27,603 bases of DNA, from positions 1 to 27,603 of the forward strand of contig JASJEI010000303.1 in the NCBI GenBank assembly GCA_030064795.1, read 5' to 3'. Positions within the stretch are counted from its first letter, which is position 1. Each line of letters starts with the position of its first letter. This stretch comes from Pleurocapsa sp. MO_226.B13 (GTDB lineage: Bacteria; Cyanobacteriota; Cyanobacteriia; Cyanobacteriales; Xenococcaceae). Below, piece after piece: positions 15,134-22,476 of the stretch. Both the position numbers and the translations under genes were made by a program. The notes beneath the pieces were generated by a model, which saw only the letters and a list, made by a program, of their open reading frames with translations, did no database searches and was not told the origin of the DNA.

Positions 15134-15964
15134 GTGCAAGTAGCAATTATTGGATGTGGATATGTTGGTAGTGCGGTTGCTCGTTTATGGCATCAACAGG
15201 GAGATCGGGTAACAGTTACCACGACTAGCCCTAGCAAAAAAGACCAACTGGAGGCGATCGCCTCTGAAGTAGTAGTTTTAACAGGAAACGATCTGACTGA
15301 TTTAAAACAGATCGTTGCAGATTCAGATGTAGTCTTGCTGAGTGTAGGGGCAAAACAGCGGGAAAGAGAAACTTACGAGCGGGCATATCTAGAGACGGCA
15401 AAAAATGTCGTTACAGCTATTCGCGACACTGGTAAAGTCCAACAGCTAATTTACACTAGTAGCTATAGTATTTTGGGCAAACAGCCAGCTGAAATTGTGG
15501 ACGAAACGGCCACCCTAAACCCCGCTGATGAGTACAATGAAATATTAGCCGAAACGGAGCGGATTTTATTATCGGTGTCCGAGTCTGAGTTTAAAACTTG
15601 TATTTTGCGCTTAGCGGGTATTTATGGCCCAGGGAGAGAATTAATTAAGATATTTGGCAGAATATCAGGGACAACCCGTCCAGGTACAGGGGAAAACTAT
15701 ACCAATTGGGTTCACCTAGAAGATATTGTCGGCGCGATCGCCTTTGCCAAAGAACAACAGCTACAAGGAATTTTTCATCTTGCTTGCGATCGAGTTTTGA
15801 CTCGTAAAAAATTCTTCGCTCGGCTATTTGAGGCTCACGATCTGCCACCCATTACTTGGGATAGTTCTCAACCTTCTACTCGCTCCTATAACCTGAAGCT
15901 ATCCAATCAAAAAATCAAAAACGCTGGTTATCAATTTATTCATCCCGACATAAAATTTAGTTAA
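15134..15964 (+). CDS. NAD(P)-dependent epimerase/dehydratase-like SDR (YeeZ-like)
   Basis: A 276-residue extended/atypical SDR. The Rossmann start is VAIIGCGYVGSAVARLWHQQ, followed by DVVLLSVGAKQRE, LIYTSSYSILG with the Ser/Thr cluster, ILRLAGIYGPGRELI and NWVHLEDIVGAIAFA. The residue after ADEYNEILAE lacks the usual Lys of YxxxK, as in YeeZ-type atypical SDRs, so catalysis may differ from sugar epimerases. The GTG start at 15134 follows AAGTAAG and leads straight into the first beta strand. It is divergent from the multi-domain regulator, with 121 bases between them. The substrate is not evident from its neighbours. Confidence 0.85.
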   Translation: MQVAIIGCGYVGSAVARLWHQQGDRVTVTTTSPSKKDQLEAIASEVVVLTGNDLTDLKQIVADSDVVLLSVGAKQRERETYERAYLETAKNVVTAIRDTGKVQQLIYTSSYSILGKQPAEIVDETATLNPADEYNEILAETERILLSVSESEFKTCILRLAGIYGPGRELIKIFGRISGTTRPGTGENYTNWVHLEDIVGAIAFAKEQQLQGIFHLACDRVLTRKKFFARLFEAHDLPPITWDSSQPSTRSYNLKLSNQKIKNAGYQFIHPDIKFS

Positions 15965-15981
15965 TCAAAAAGCAAAACAAT

Positions 15982-16036
15982 TCTTCCTCGTTCTTGATTC
16001 CTCGTTCCTCGTTCCTCCTTCCTCGTTCCTCCTTCC
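15982..16036. repeat. Heptanucleotide array (CCTCGTT/CCTCCTT)
   Basis: About six to seven units of CCTCGTT with CCTCCTT variants between the convergent SDR and phosphatase genes. The opposite orientation (GAGGAACGAGGAA type) appears at 17611-17648 and in degenerate form near 2880. Confidence 0.85.
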
Positions 16037-16041
16037 TTTAC

Positions 16042-16815
16042 CTATGCTCTCTTACGCATTCTACGAGACATAATCTGAGAAGAATCAACTTTGGCGATAA
16101 CTTTTCTCAGGGGTAAAATCCGAATTCGACCGTCTAAAGTATTTGCCTGATAGACTTTGTGATGATTGAGGTCTAGGGCTGTCATCCAACCGCTATTGTG
16201 GTGATAGGCTCCAGTTTCGATATCCAGCCAGCCTCTACCCGCAGCTATTTGTCCTGGCTGAACTCCTGGTAAAGTAAAAGTAATCGTGTGTCCTGTAACG
16301 ATCAATTTATCTTTAAAAAATGCGCGATCGCTACTATGAAAATCTTCTCTGATCCAGCAGAATTGTTCCGCATTCTGCTGCTGTAAGGGGATATTCGGAT
16401 TCACTCCTGCATGAACCAGCCAGTAGTCGCCCAAGTCAAAATATAAAGGCAAGCTTTTCATCCAATCAATATGTTCTTGAGGGATCTTGCTATCGTAACT
16501 AGCTACTGTGGCATGACCACCACTATATAACCAACCCTGATATAGTTCGATCGATACTTCCCCGCTACCAACTACATCGAGCATCATTTCTTCATGGTTA
16601 CCACGAAGACATTTATATTGATTGCGCATAATCAGATCGACCACCTGCGCACTTTTGGGGCCTCGATCGATTAAGTCCCCCAAAAAATATATTTCGTCAT
16701 TGCTTGTGGGTGAGATCGAGTTTAGTAATGCAATTAAAGTATCATAGTGTCCGTGTACGTCACCAATGACAATTCGACGTTGATGGCTCATATTAGATGG
16801 TTTGACGATGTACAT
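16042..16815 (-). CDS. PPP-family metallophosphatase (bacterial Ser/Thr or diadenosine-tetraphosphatase-like)
   Basis: A 257-residue calcineurin-like phosphoesterase with the three PPP motifs in order: IGDVHGHYDTL, FLGDLIDRGPKS and LRGNHEEMM, plus later metal ligands VHAGVNP and IVTGHT. These give the two-metal centre of PPP enzymes such as PrpA/PphA-like phosphatases and ApaH relatives. Its size and lack of other domains suggest a soluble cytoplasmic enzyme. An alternative ATG eight codons downstream (16791, MSHQRRIVIGDVHG) would be equally compatible with the conserved start; neither has a clear RBS. It is divergent from miaE across a roughly 180-base gap. Confidence 0.9.
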   Translation of the reverse strand: MYIVKPSNMSHQRRIVIGDVHGHYDTLIALLNSISPTSNDEIYFLGDLIDRGPKSAQVVDLIMRNQYKCLRGNHEEMMLDVVGSGEVSIELYQGWLYSGGHATVASYDSKIPQEHIDWMKSLPLYFDLGDYWLVHAGVNPNIPLQQQNAEQFCWIREDFHSSDRAFFKDKLIVTGHTITFTLPGVQPGQIAAGRGWLDIETGAYHHNSGWMTALDLNHHKVYQANTLDGRIRILPLRKVIAKVDSSQIMSRRMRKRA

Positions 16816-16995
16816 AATAAAATTGTTTTGTAATGCTCGATAATTCGTTGATAATAAAAGGAAATTGTTAACTTACTAGTTAGTATTCCCGATTGATTGG
16901 GGATATTAACTATATCTAAAGTTAAGCTTTTTGCCAATTGGTAACAGATAGTATCCAAAAATAACAAAATAAACGCTACTAAGTATAAGAGGACA

Positions 16996-17610
16996 ATGAC
17001 AAATCGGGTAGTTTCACATCTTACAAATGCCAAAATAAAAATTTTGCAGCAGCCATCAAACCCCGCTTGGATCGAACAAGCGATCGCCAATTTAGATACA
17101 GTTTTACTAGATCATTCTCATTGTGAACGGAAAGCAGCAGGAGTGGCAATAAATCTGATGTTTCGTTATCCCGCTCATCAGAAGTTAGTCCGTCAGTTAA
17201 CGGCGATCGCACGGGAAGAATTAGAACATTTTGAACAGGTTAACCAGTGGTTGGAAAGACGCAATATTCCCTTAGCTCCCCTAAATTCTCCTCCCTATTT
17301 CGCTAAGTTAAAATCTCAAGTTCGACACTCCGAACCAGATCGTCTCATCGATTCTCTGTTAATCTCAGCGATTATTGAGGCTCGTTCTCATGAAAGATTG
17401 GGCTTGATTGGCGAATACTGCCAAGATCCAGAATTGAGTAAGTTCTATCGCAGTTTAATGGCATCAGAAGCCCGTCATTATGGTATTTACTGGCTATTAG
17501 CAGAACATTATAGCGATCGCCCTACCATAGAGCGTCGTTTGGCAGAGTTGGGAGAATATGAGAGCAGTATTTTAGCAAATTTACATCATCAGCCAAGAGT
17601 GCATAGTTAA
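16996..17610 (+). CDS. miaE: tRNA-(ms2io6A)-hydroxylase
   Basis: The 204-residue protein has the four-helix ferritin-like diiron fold of MiaE. Iron-ligand motifs appear in order: DHSHCERKAAG, REELEHFEQV, IIEARSHERLG and ASEARHYGIYW (Glu and ExxH pairs). MiaE hydroxylates the isopentenyl group of ms2i6A at position 37 of tRNAs reading U-starting codons, using O2. The length is normal for the family and the ATG immediately precedes the first conserved helix. The GNAT and glucokinase genes follow in the same orientation, separated by a repeat-containing 70-base spacer, so co-transcription is possible but not shown. Confidence 0.92.
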   Translation: MTNRVVSHLTNAKIKILQQPSNPAWIEQAIANLDTVLLDHSHCERKAAGVAINLMFRYPAHQKLVRQLTAIAREELEHFEQVNQWLERRNIPLAPLNSPPYFAKLKSQVRHSEPDRLIDSLLISAIIEARSHERLGLIGEYCQDPELSKFYRSLMASEARHYGIYWLLAEHYSDRPTIERRLAELGEYESSILANLHHQPRVHS

Positions 17611-17648
17611 GGAATGAGGAAAGAGGAACGAGGAATCAGGAATCAGGA
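17611..17648. repeat. Degenerate heptamer repeat (GAGGAAC/GAGGAAT)
   Basis: Purine-rich GAGGAA-type units between miaE and the GNAT gene, the reverse-complement type of the array at 15982-16036. Confidence 0.7.
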
Positions 17649-17680
17649 TAATTTTTATGGGCTAAAAGCGATGGAAGACA

Positions 17681-18166
17681 ATGAATAAAAAGTACCAAGA
17701 TTTCATTATCAGAGATTGGCAACAGAGCGATCGCGATGCTGCTGCGGGAGTAATTCGGCAGGTATTGGCGGAATATGGTTTGCCTTGGCAACCTGAGTCG
17801 GCAGATCGAGATGTGATTGAGGTAGAGTCTGCTTACTTGGAGGTAGGAGGAGAGTTTTGGGTAGTAGAACAAAATGGAACGATCGTCGGTACATCTGCAT
17901 ATCAACCTATAGCTAGAGGACAAAATGCGGTTGAGATTCGCAAAATGTATCTGTTGCCAGAAGTTAGGGGACAGGGATTGGGCGTACATCTATTAGAGCA
18001 GTTAGAAGAGGCGATCGCCGTTAAGGATTATCAAGAAATTTGGCTCGAAACTGCAACTGTATTAAAACAGGCAGTAAAATTATACGAGCGTAATGGCTAC
18101 CAACCCGCTAGTGGTGTGGAAACCGCAAGATGCGATTTAGTTTATCGGAAACGATTGCACCATTAG
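17681..18166 (+). CDS. GNAT-family N-acetyltransferase
   Basis: A 161-residue single-domain GNAT. Strand/helix order is normal: IRDWQQSDRDAAAGVI at the start, FWVVEQNGTIVGTSAYQP in the core, VEIRKMYLLPEVRGQGLG as motif A (the R/QxxGxG/A pyrophosphate loop of acetyl-CoA binding), and KLYERNGYQP near the C-terminus. It transfers an acetyl group from acetyl-CoA to an amine, but the sequence gives no clue to the substrate. The glk start lies about 30 bases past its stop, suggesting a shared transcript with glucokinase. Confidence 0.88.
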   Translation: MNKKYQDFIIRDWQQSDRDAAAGVIRQVLAEYGLPWQPESADRDVIEVESAYLEVGGEFWVVEQNGTIVGTSAYQPIARGQNAVEIRKMYLLPEVRGQGLGVHLLEQLEEAIAVKDYQEIWLETATVLKQAVKLYERNGYQPASGVETARCDLVYRKRLHH

Positions 18167-18198
18167 AAAGTTACAAAATAGATAGCAACAAGCAGACT

Positions 18199-19230
18199 AT
18201 GTTTTTACTAGCTGGGGATATTGGCGGAACCAAGACTATTTTACGTCTAGTAGAAGTTACGGAAGTCACGCTCACAGAAAAGACCTTTAAGACCGTTAAA
18301 GAAGCACAGTACATCAGTGCTAATTTTCCCGATTTAGTCCCGATAGTACAGGAATTTTTGGGAGAAGATAAGTACACCAAGCCTCAAATTGCTTGTTTTG
18401 CGATCGCAGGGCCAGTGGTTAACAATACCTGTCATTTAACTAACCTTAGCTGGGTATTAGAAACGCCACGTCTAGAACTAGAATTGGACATACCCAAAGT
18501 AAGCTTGATCAATGATTTTGCTGCTAATAGTTTTGGGATCTTAGGACTCAAAGATTTTGACGTTCATACCCTACAAGCGGGAGAAGCCAGAGAAGATGCA
18601 CCGATAGCAGTGATTGGTGCGGGGACTGGTTTGGGAGAGGCTTTTCTAATTCCTCAGGGTAAGAAATATCAAATTTTCGCCAGCGAAGGAGGACACGCAG
18701 ATTTTGCACCTCGCAACGATTTGGAAACAGAATTACTTAAATATTTAAGAGTAAAATTAGATGTCGAACACATCTCTGTAGAGAGAGTCGTCTCTGGTCA
18801 AGGTATTATCTCGATTTATCAGTTTTTACGGGATACCAACTTTGCCCCCGAATCTCCCGAAATTGGTGAAAAAATTAGGCTTTGGGAACGAGAACAGAAA
18901 AAAACCATCGATCCTGCTGCAATTATTTCTCAGGCAGCATTTAAACAAAGCGATCGCCTTTGTGAAAAGACGATTGAAATTTTTATTGAAGCCTACGGTG
19001 CGGAGACGGGGAATTTGGCTCTCAAATTGCTTTCCTATGGTGGAATTTATATTGCAGGAGGAATTGCCGGAAAAATTTTGCCGATGATGCAGGATGGTAG
19101 ATTTTTAAAAACTTTTAAAGATAAAGGTCGAGTTAGTCCTTTGATTGAAGAAATTCCCGTTCACATTGTACTTAACCCCCAGGTAGGATTGGTTGGTTCG
19201 GTACTTTATGGTTTGCAAAATCACGATTAA
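18199..19230 (+). CDS. glk: Glucokinase
   Basis: The 343-residue enzyme belongs to the bacterial Glk family (ATP-dependent phosphorylation of glucose to glucose-6-phosphate, cytosol). Visible motifs: LAGDIGGTKTILRL (ATP phosphate 1), CFAIAGPVVN, SLINDFAANSFGI with the catalytic Asp, IGAGTGLGEAFL (phosphate 2), ASEGGHADFAPR (sugar binding), and GGIYIAGGIAGKIL (adenosine). A 366-codon frame opens at 18130, inside the GNAT gene, but conserved sequence begins at MFLLAGDIGG, so the ATG at 18199 is preferred and removes the overlap. Length and motifs are complete. Confidence 0.95.
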   Translation: MFLLAGDIGGTKTILRLVEVTEVTLTEKTFKTVKEAQYISANFPDLVPIVQEFLGEDKYTKPQIACFAIAGPVVNNTCHLTNLSWVLETPRLELELDIPKVSLINDFAANSFGILGLKDFDVHTLQAGEAREDAPIAVIGAGTGLGEAFLIPQGKKYQIFASEGGHADFAPRNDLETELLKYLRVKLDVEHISVERVVSGQGIISIYQFLRDTNFAPESPEIGEKIRLWEREQKKTIDPAAIISQAAFKQSDRLCEKTIEIFIEAYGAETGNLALKLLSYGGIYIAGGIAGKILPMMQDGRFLKTFKDKGRVSPLIEEIPVHIVLNPQVGLVGSVLYGLQNHD

Positions 19231-19351
19231 ACCAGCGAACTAGCGATCGCTAAGCATCAAACAAATCTATATTTCTATCTTTAGTAAGAAAGAACTAATT
19301 TAACCAACAGACTAAACTAATCTTATCAATCTAAAAACAATTAACAGGTTA

Positions 19352-20215
19352 GTGAAGTCCAAGTCTATACCGCAATCTTATCAAGGGCGAAAACCTCCGC
19401 AAATTTCCAGGTCAAAAGAAAAAATCGATAATTTTTGGCTGAGACAATACATTTTAATTGGATATGCAGCCAAAGGAACTGTCTATTTATCGATTGGTAT
19501 CTTGGCAGTCCAAGCAGCAATATTTTCGGGACAAGAAGCTGGAGGAACCTATCTCGGTCTAACTTTTTTGGCAGAGCGACCATTAGGAAGATTATTAGTT
19601 TTTTTGTTGGCAATTACTTTGATGGGATATGTCTTGCGCAGAGTATTCCAAGCCATACTCGTTCCAGGATCTACCGCTTCTTTTAGCTTGAGGCGTATTT
19701 TTAAACGGATTGGTTACATAATGAGTGCCTTAAGTTATACAGGTGTAGCCTATACTGCGGTTCGTATAGCTTTGGGATTAGGGGAATACGACGACACGCT
19801 CGAAGATTTGGCAAACGAATTATTTGAGCAGCCTTTAGGAGAATGGTTAATTTTCTTCGGCGGTGTAGCGATTGCAACCATAGGTATTTTTTACGTTTAT
19901 GGAGCCTATACAGGCTCTTATATCAGCGAATTTGATTCTTCAGATATTCATCATCGATTAGAAAAGTGGTCGAGACGTATTGGCAAGATAGGTGTAGCTT
20001 CTAGGGGTGTGGCGTTTGTTTTGACTGGTATTTATTTTACTCTAGCTGCCATTGTCGGTAATTCAGAACTTGCAGGAGGATTACAAAACGCCTTTCGAGT
20101 ACTGGCGACTCAACCTTTTGGCTGGTTATGGTTAGGCGCAATTGGTCTTGGTTTAATTGCTTATGGACTATATATGTTTGTTGCTGCTAGATATCGACGT
20201 TATGCAGTTAGATAA
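19352..20215 (+). CDS. DUF1206-family integral membrane protein
   Basis: 287 residues built from three related two-helix units: GYAAKGTVYLSIGILAVQAA, then GYIMSALSYTGVAYTAVRIA, then GVASRGVAFVLTGIYFTLAA, each followed by a second helix. This is the threefold DUF1206 pattern, with six predicted membrane segments and a conserved G-x-x-[AS]-[KRY]-G start in each unit. The biochemical role of the family is not known. The short cytoplasmic N-terminus is basic. The GTG start at 19352 follows AACAGG weakly; no nearby ATG fits better. The lipoprotein remnant downstream overlaps its end by 14 bases in another frame. Confidence 0.85.
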   Translation: MKSKSIPQSYQGRKPPQISRSKEKIDNFWLRQYILIGYAAKGTVYLSIGILAVQAAIFSGQEAGGTYLGLTFLAERPLGRLLVFLLAITLMGYVLRRVFQAILVPGSTASFSLRRIFKRIGYIMSALSYTGVAYTAVRIALGLGEYDDTLEDLANELFEQPLGEWLIFFGGVAIATIGIFYVYGAYTGSYISEFDSSDIHHRLEKWSRRIGKIGVASRGVAFVLTGIYFTLAAIVGNSELAGGLQNAFRVLATQPFGWLWLGAIGLGLIAYGLYMFVAARYRRYAVR

Positions 20216-20583
20216 ATCTCTGGTGACAAAAACCTTTCTAATAACCTCTGCTTGTTTTATCCTGACTCAACTAACTGCTTGTCTGAGTAATTCTCAATTA
20301 ACCAGCGATAATGGCTACTTGGTATCCGTCGCCGAAATAACCGAGAATAGCGATCGCTTTTTGGGAACATCAGTATTGGTTCGTAATGATATCCTCCAAA
20401 CAATCGGAACTAGGGGTTTTATTTTAGATAAAGATTGTCTATGGTAACTTGCGTCAATTCATTGCCGAGGATTTTGAGGAAGATTACGATTTAGATTGGG
20501 ATTTAGCAGTTAAATCGGATCTAGAAGCTGAATATAACCGAAAACCAGTATTTGTCGCCAAAAAAATTCAATTTTTAGATTAA
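20202..20583 (+). pseudogene. Lipoprotein gene with internal deletion/frameshift
   Basis: The 5' part (20202-20447) encodes MQLDKSLVTKTFLITSACFI followed by LTQLTACLSN, a signal peptide with a lipobox ending in Cys, then VSVAEITENSDRFLGTSVLV and RGFILDKD, and stops. In a different frame the DNA continues as VYGNLRQFIAEDFEEDYDLD through FVAKKIQFLD, stopping at 20583. In related cyanobacterial lipoproteins the two parts are joined by roughly 25-40 residues carrying the middle of a beta-rich domain. The gene therefore lost that piece at about 20430-20445 and changed frame. The function of the family is unknown to me. It overlaps the DUF1206 gene by 14 bases, suggesting former coupling. Confidence 0.7.
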
Positions 20584-20622
20584 AAAACACAAACAACGTG
20601 AGTTCGGAATTCGGAGTTCGTG

Positions 20623-20694
20623 CAGGGGCGCATTCCCTTGCGTCTTGCGCCGATATGCGAAGCGGTATCCGTGATAGACGCGGGGTCGCCCCTG
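20623..20694. repeat. Hairpin repeat with CAGGGGCG/CGCCCCTG ends
   Basis: The perfect 8-base outer arms CAGGGGCG and CGCCCCTG enclose about 56 bases, flanked on both sides by GAATTCGGA/GAGTTCG heptamer fragments. It lies between the lipoprotein remnant and the PHP gene, a convergent junction, and resembles the element at 5057-5108. Confidence 0.65.
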
Positions 20695-20763
20695 AATTCG
20701 GAATTACAATTTTCCCAAGGAAATAATGGGGAATTGAAGTGACTCAAAAGTTATGAATTATCA

Positions 20764-20798
20764 AATTACTTATTACTTATTACTTATTACTCATTACT
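20764..20798. repeat. Heptanucleotide array (TTACTTA)
   Basis: About four to five units of TTACTTA/TTACTCA immediately downstream of the PHP gene's stop codon (minus strand), another 7-base tandem family. Confidence 0.85.
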
Positions 20799-21626
20799 TT
20801 ACCGTAGCGATGTAGCTGCTGCCTTGATTGGTTCGAGTAAACTTAGAGGTAGCTGAAATTGATTTAGTTGCCAACGCTCGTTTTCGGGATATTCTGGATC
20901 GTAGCCATGATAGTCTGTACCCCCAGTCATCACTAGATCGTATTGCTGGCAATATTTTTTTAACTGGTTAATTTTATTATTACCGTGATGGGGATGAAAA
21001 ACCTCGATACCCATTAATCCCGCTTCCACTAATACTGGTAAGACTTCCTCAACTTTGCCTCCGCGAAATAGATAGGGATGGGCCCAAACTGGCACGCCAC
21101 CACAACGGCGAATCAACTCGATGCCTTCTTGGGCGGTAAATTTTTCGTAATGAACGTATGCCGAACAATCTTCACCGATAAAGCGTTCAAAAGCTTCCTG
21201 AGACGAGTTGACATAACCAGCCTTAACCATGGCACTGGCAATATGAGGACGACCCAACGCCATATTACCGTCTAAACGATCTAATTGGAGAGTAAAACCC
21301 ATTTCCGCTAGATTATCGAGCATTTGCTTGGCTCTGCGCTTTCTTCCTGCCAAACGCTCTTCTAGGGGAGCTTCTAATAATTCTCTTTGGGGATAGTAGC
21401 CTAAAATATGCAGCGATCGCCCGTTATAAACAGTACTGAGTTCTACTCCTGGAACGATCTCCATTTGATAGGGGATGGCTGCTGCGATCGCCTCTTGCCA
21501 ACCATGAAGGGTATCGTGATCGGTAATTGCCAGGGCTTTTACTCCCGCGTCAGCTGCTCGTTCTACTAACTGTTGGGGAGTCAAAATGCCGTCAGAATAA
21601 GTTGTGTGAGTATGTAATTCTATCAT
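20799..21626 (-). CDS. PHP-domain phosphoesterase (TrpH/RNase AM-like)
   Basis: A 275-residue PHP-domain metal-dependent phosphoesterase. Ligand motifs in order: ELHTHTTYSDG, ALAITDHDTLHGW, IVPGVELSTVY, LHILGYYP, GRPHIA, VWAHPYLFRG, GIEVFHPHH and TGGTDYHGYD. This set and the length match the TrpH/YciV group, which includes 3',5'-nucleotide bisphosphate phosphatase and RNase AM (5'-to-3' exoribonuclease on short RNAs). A role in RNA or nucleotide turnover is likely; the exact substrate is not decided by the sequence. The RibD-type gene lies 34 bases upstream in the same orientation and may be in one operon with it. Confidence 0.9.
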   Translation of the reverse strand: MIELHTHTTYSDGILTPQQLVERAADAGVKALAITDHDTLHGWQEAIAAAIPYQMEIVPGVELSTVYNGRSLHILGYYPQRELLEAPLEERLAGRKRRAKQMLDNLAEMGFTLQLDRLDGNMALGRPHIASAMVKAGYVNSSQEAFERFIGEDCSAYVHYEKFTAQEGIELIRRCGGVPVWAHPYLFRGGKVEEVLPVLVEAGLMGIEVFHPHHGNNKINQLKKYCQQYDLVMTGGTDYHGYDPEYPENERWQLNQFQLPLSLLEPIKAAATSLR

Positions 21627-21660
21627 CCTCTTATCTTAACAAGAAGAAGAGTTTTGAGAC

Positions 21661-22353
21661 TTATTTACCAACAACTAGGTAGTGCAAAAAAAGCTCTTGC
21701 TCGATTTGTCGGACTTCTAATAACTGGAGTTTCTTGCCCTCAGTTTGCAAAAAACCAATGCCCCCAACAGGAGTAGGTGAAGTTTTGCCTCCAAAAATTA
21801 CGGGACAGATCGTAAGCCACAACTCATCAATCAAATCTACTGCCAAAAGCGATGCAATCAGTTCTCCACCACCCAGAACAGCCAGCTTATTTAAACCTAA
21901 TTTTTGTAACTGAACAAAAGTTGATACCCAATTAATTGCTAAGTTATTTTCTTTGGTGCCGTGAATAATCAAAATCCGCTCGAATTCCTGTTTAGCCTGC
22001 CACAATTTAGCACCACTGGGTACAGTAAGTAACCATCTGGGTATCGGTTGTTGAAAAAAACGCCATTCAGGATTCAAATCGCCCGATGCAGATACTACAA
22101 TATGAACTGGTTGTAATGGTTGCGATCGCTCTTGTCGCGATCTCAATAGTTGTGAATCGGATAAGGCTAAAGTCGTACCATAAGCTCTTAAAGTATCTGC
22201 GCCAAAAATTACACCATCTACTAAAGAAACCTGTTTTTCTAGGTGACGTTTGTCATTGACCGAACCAAAACGCGCAGGAGAACCTTGACGGTCGGCGATT
22301 TTGCCATCGGCAGTCATTGCTAAAATAGCAGTAGTTTGTGGTCGATTATTCAT
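21661..22353 (-). CDS. RibD C-terminal/dihydrofolate-reductase-like reductase
   Basis: The 230-residue product from the ATG at 22353 is a stand-alone RibD_C domain: TAILAMTADGKIADRQGSPA, FGSVNDKRHLEKQVSLVDGV, IFGADTLRAYGTTL, NKLAVLGGGELIASLLAVDL and IDELWLTICPVIFGGK. These are the NADPH-binding and pterin/pyrimidine pocket motifs of 5-amino-6-(ribosylamino)uracil reductases in riboflavin synthesis. The frame stays open upstream to 22491 and would add a hydrophobic segment, but that would overlap the divergent kinase gene and precede the conserved fold, so the shorter form is chosen. It lacks a deaminase domain; it may be the reductase partner of a separate RibD or a paralogue. Confidence 0.82.
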   Translation of the reverse strand: MNNRPQTTAILAMTADGKIADRQGSPARFGSVNDKRHLEKQVSLVDGVIFGADTLRAYGTTLALSDSQLLRSRQERSQPLQPVHIVVSASGDLNPEWRFFQQPIPRWLLTVPSGAKLWQAKQEFERILIIHGTKENNLAINWVSTFVQLQKLGLNKLAVLGGGELIASLLAVDLIDELWLTICPVIFGGKTSPTPVGGIGFLQTEGKKLQLLEVRQIEQELFLHYLVVGK

Positions 22354-22476
22354 GGGCAATTTTTGGTGGTCGAATTGATTTTTTGAGATTACAACAATGG
22401 CAAATAGTATTTGAATGGATATCATTAAAATACATAAATAGAAATATTGTTTAAGCGTGCGCTTCAATTTTTTCTT

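Noticed and set aside
15982..16036. Pyrimidine-rich stretch as a U-tract terminator
   Set aside because: It is a heptamer array without an adjacent stable stem.
16788..17212. Minus-strand frames of 100 and 63 codons overlapping the miaE start
   Set aside because: Antisense to miaE and without motifs.
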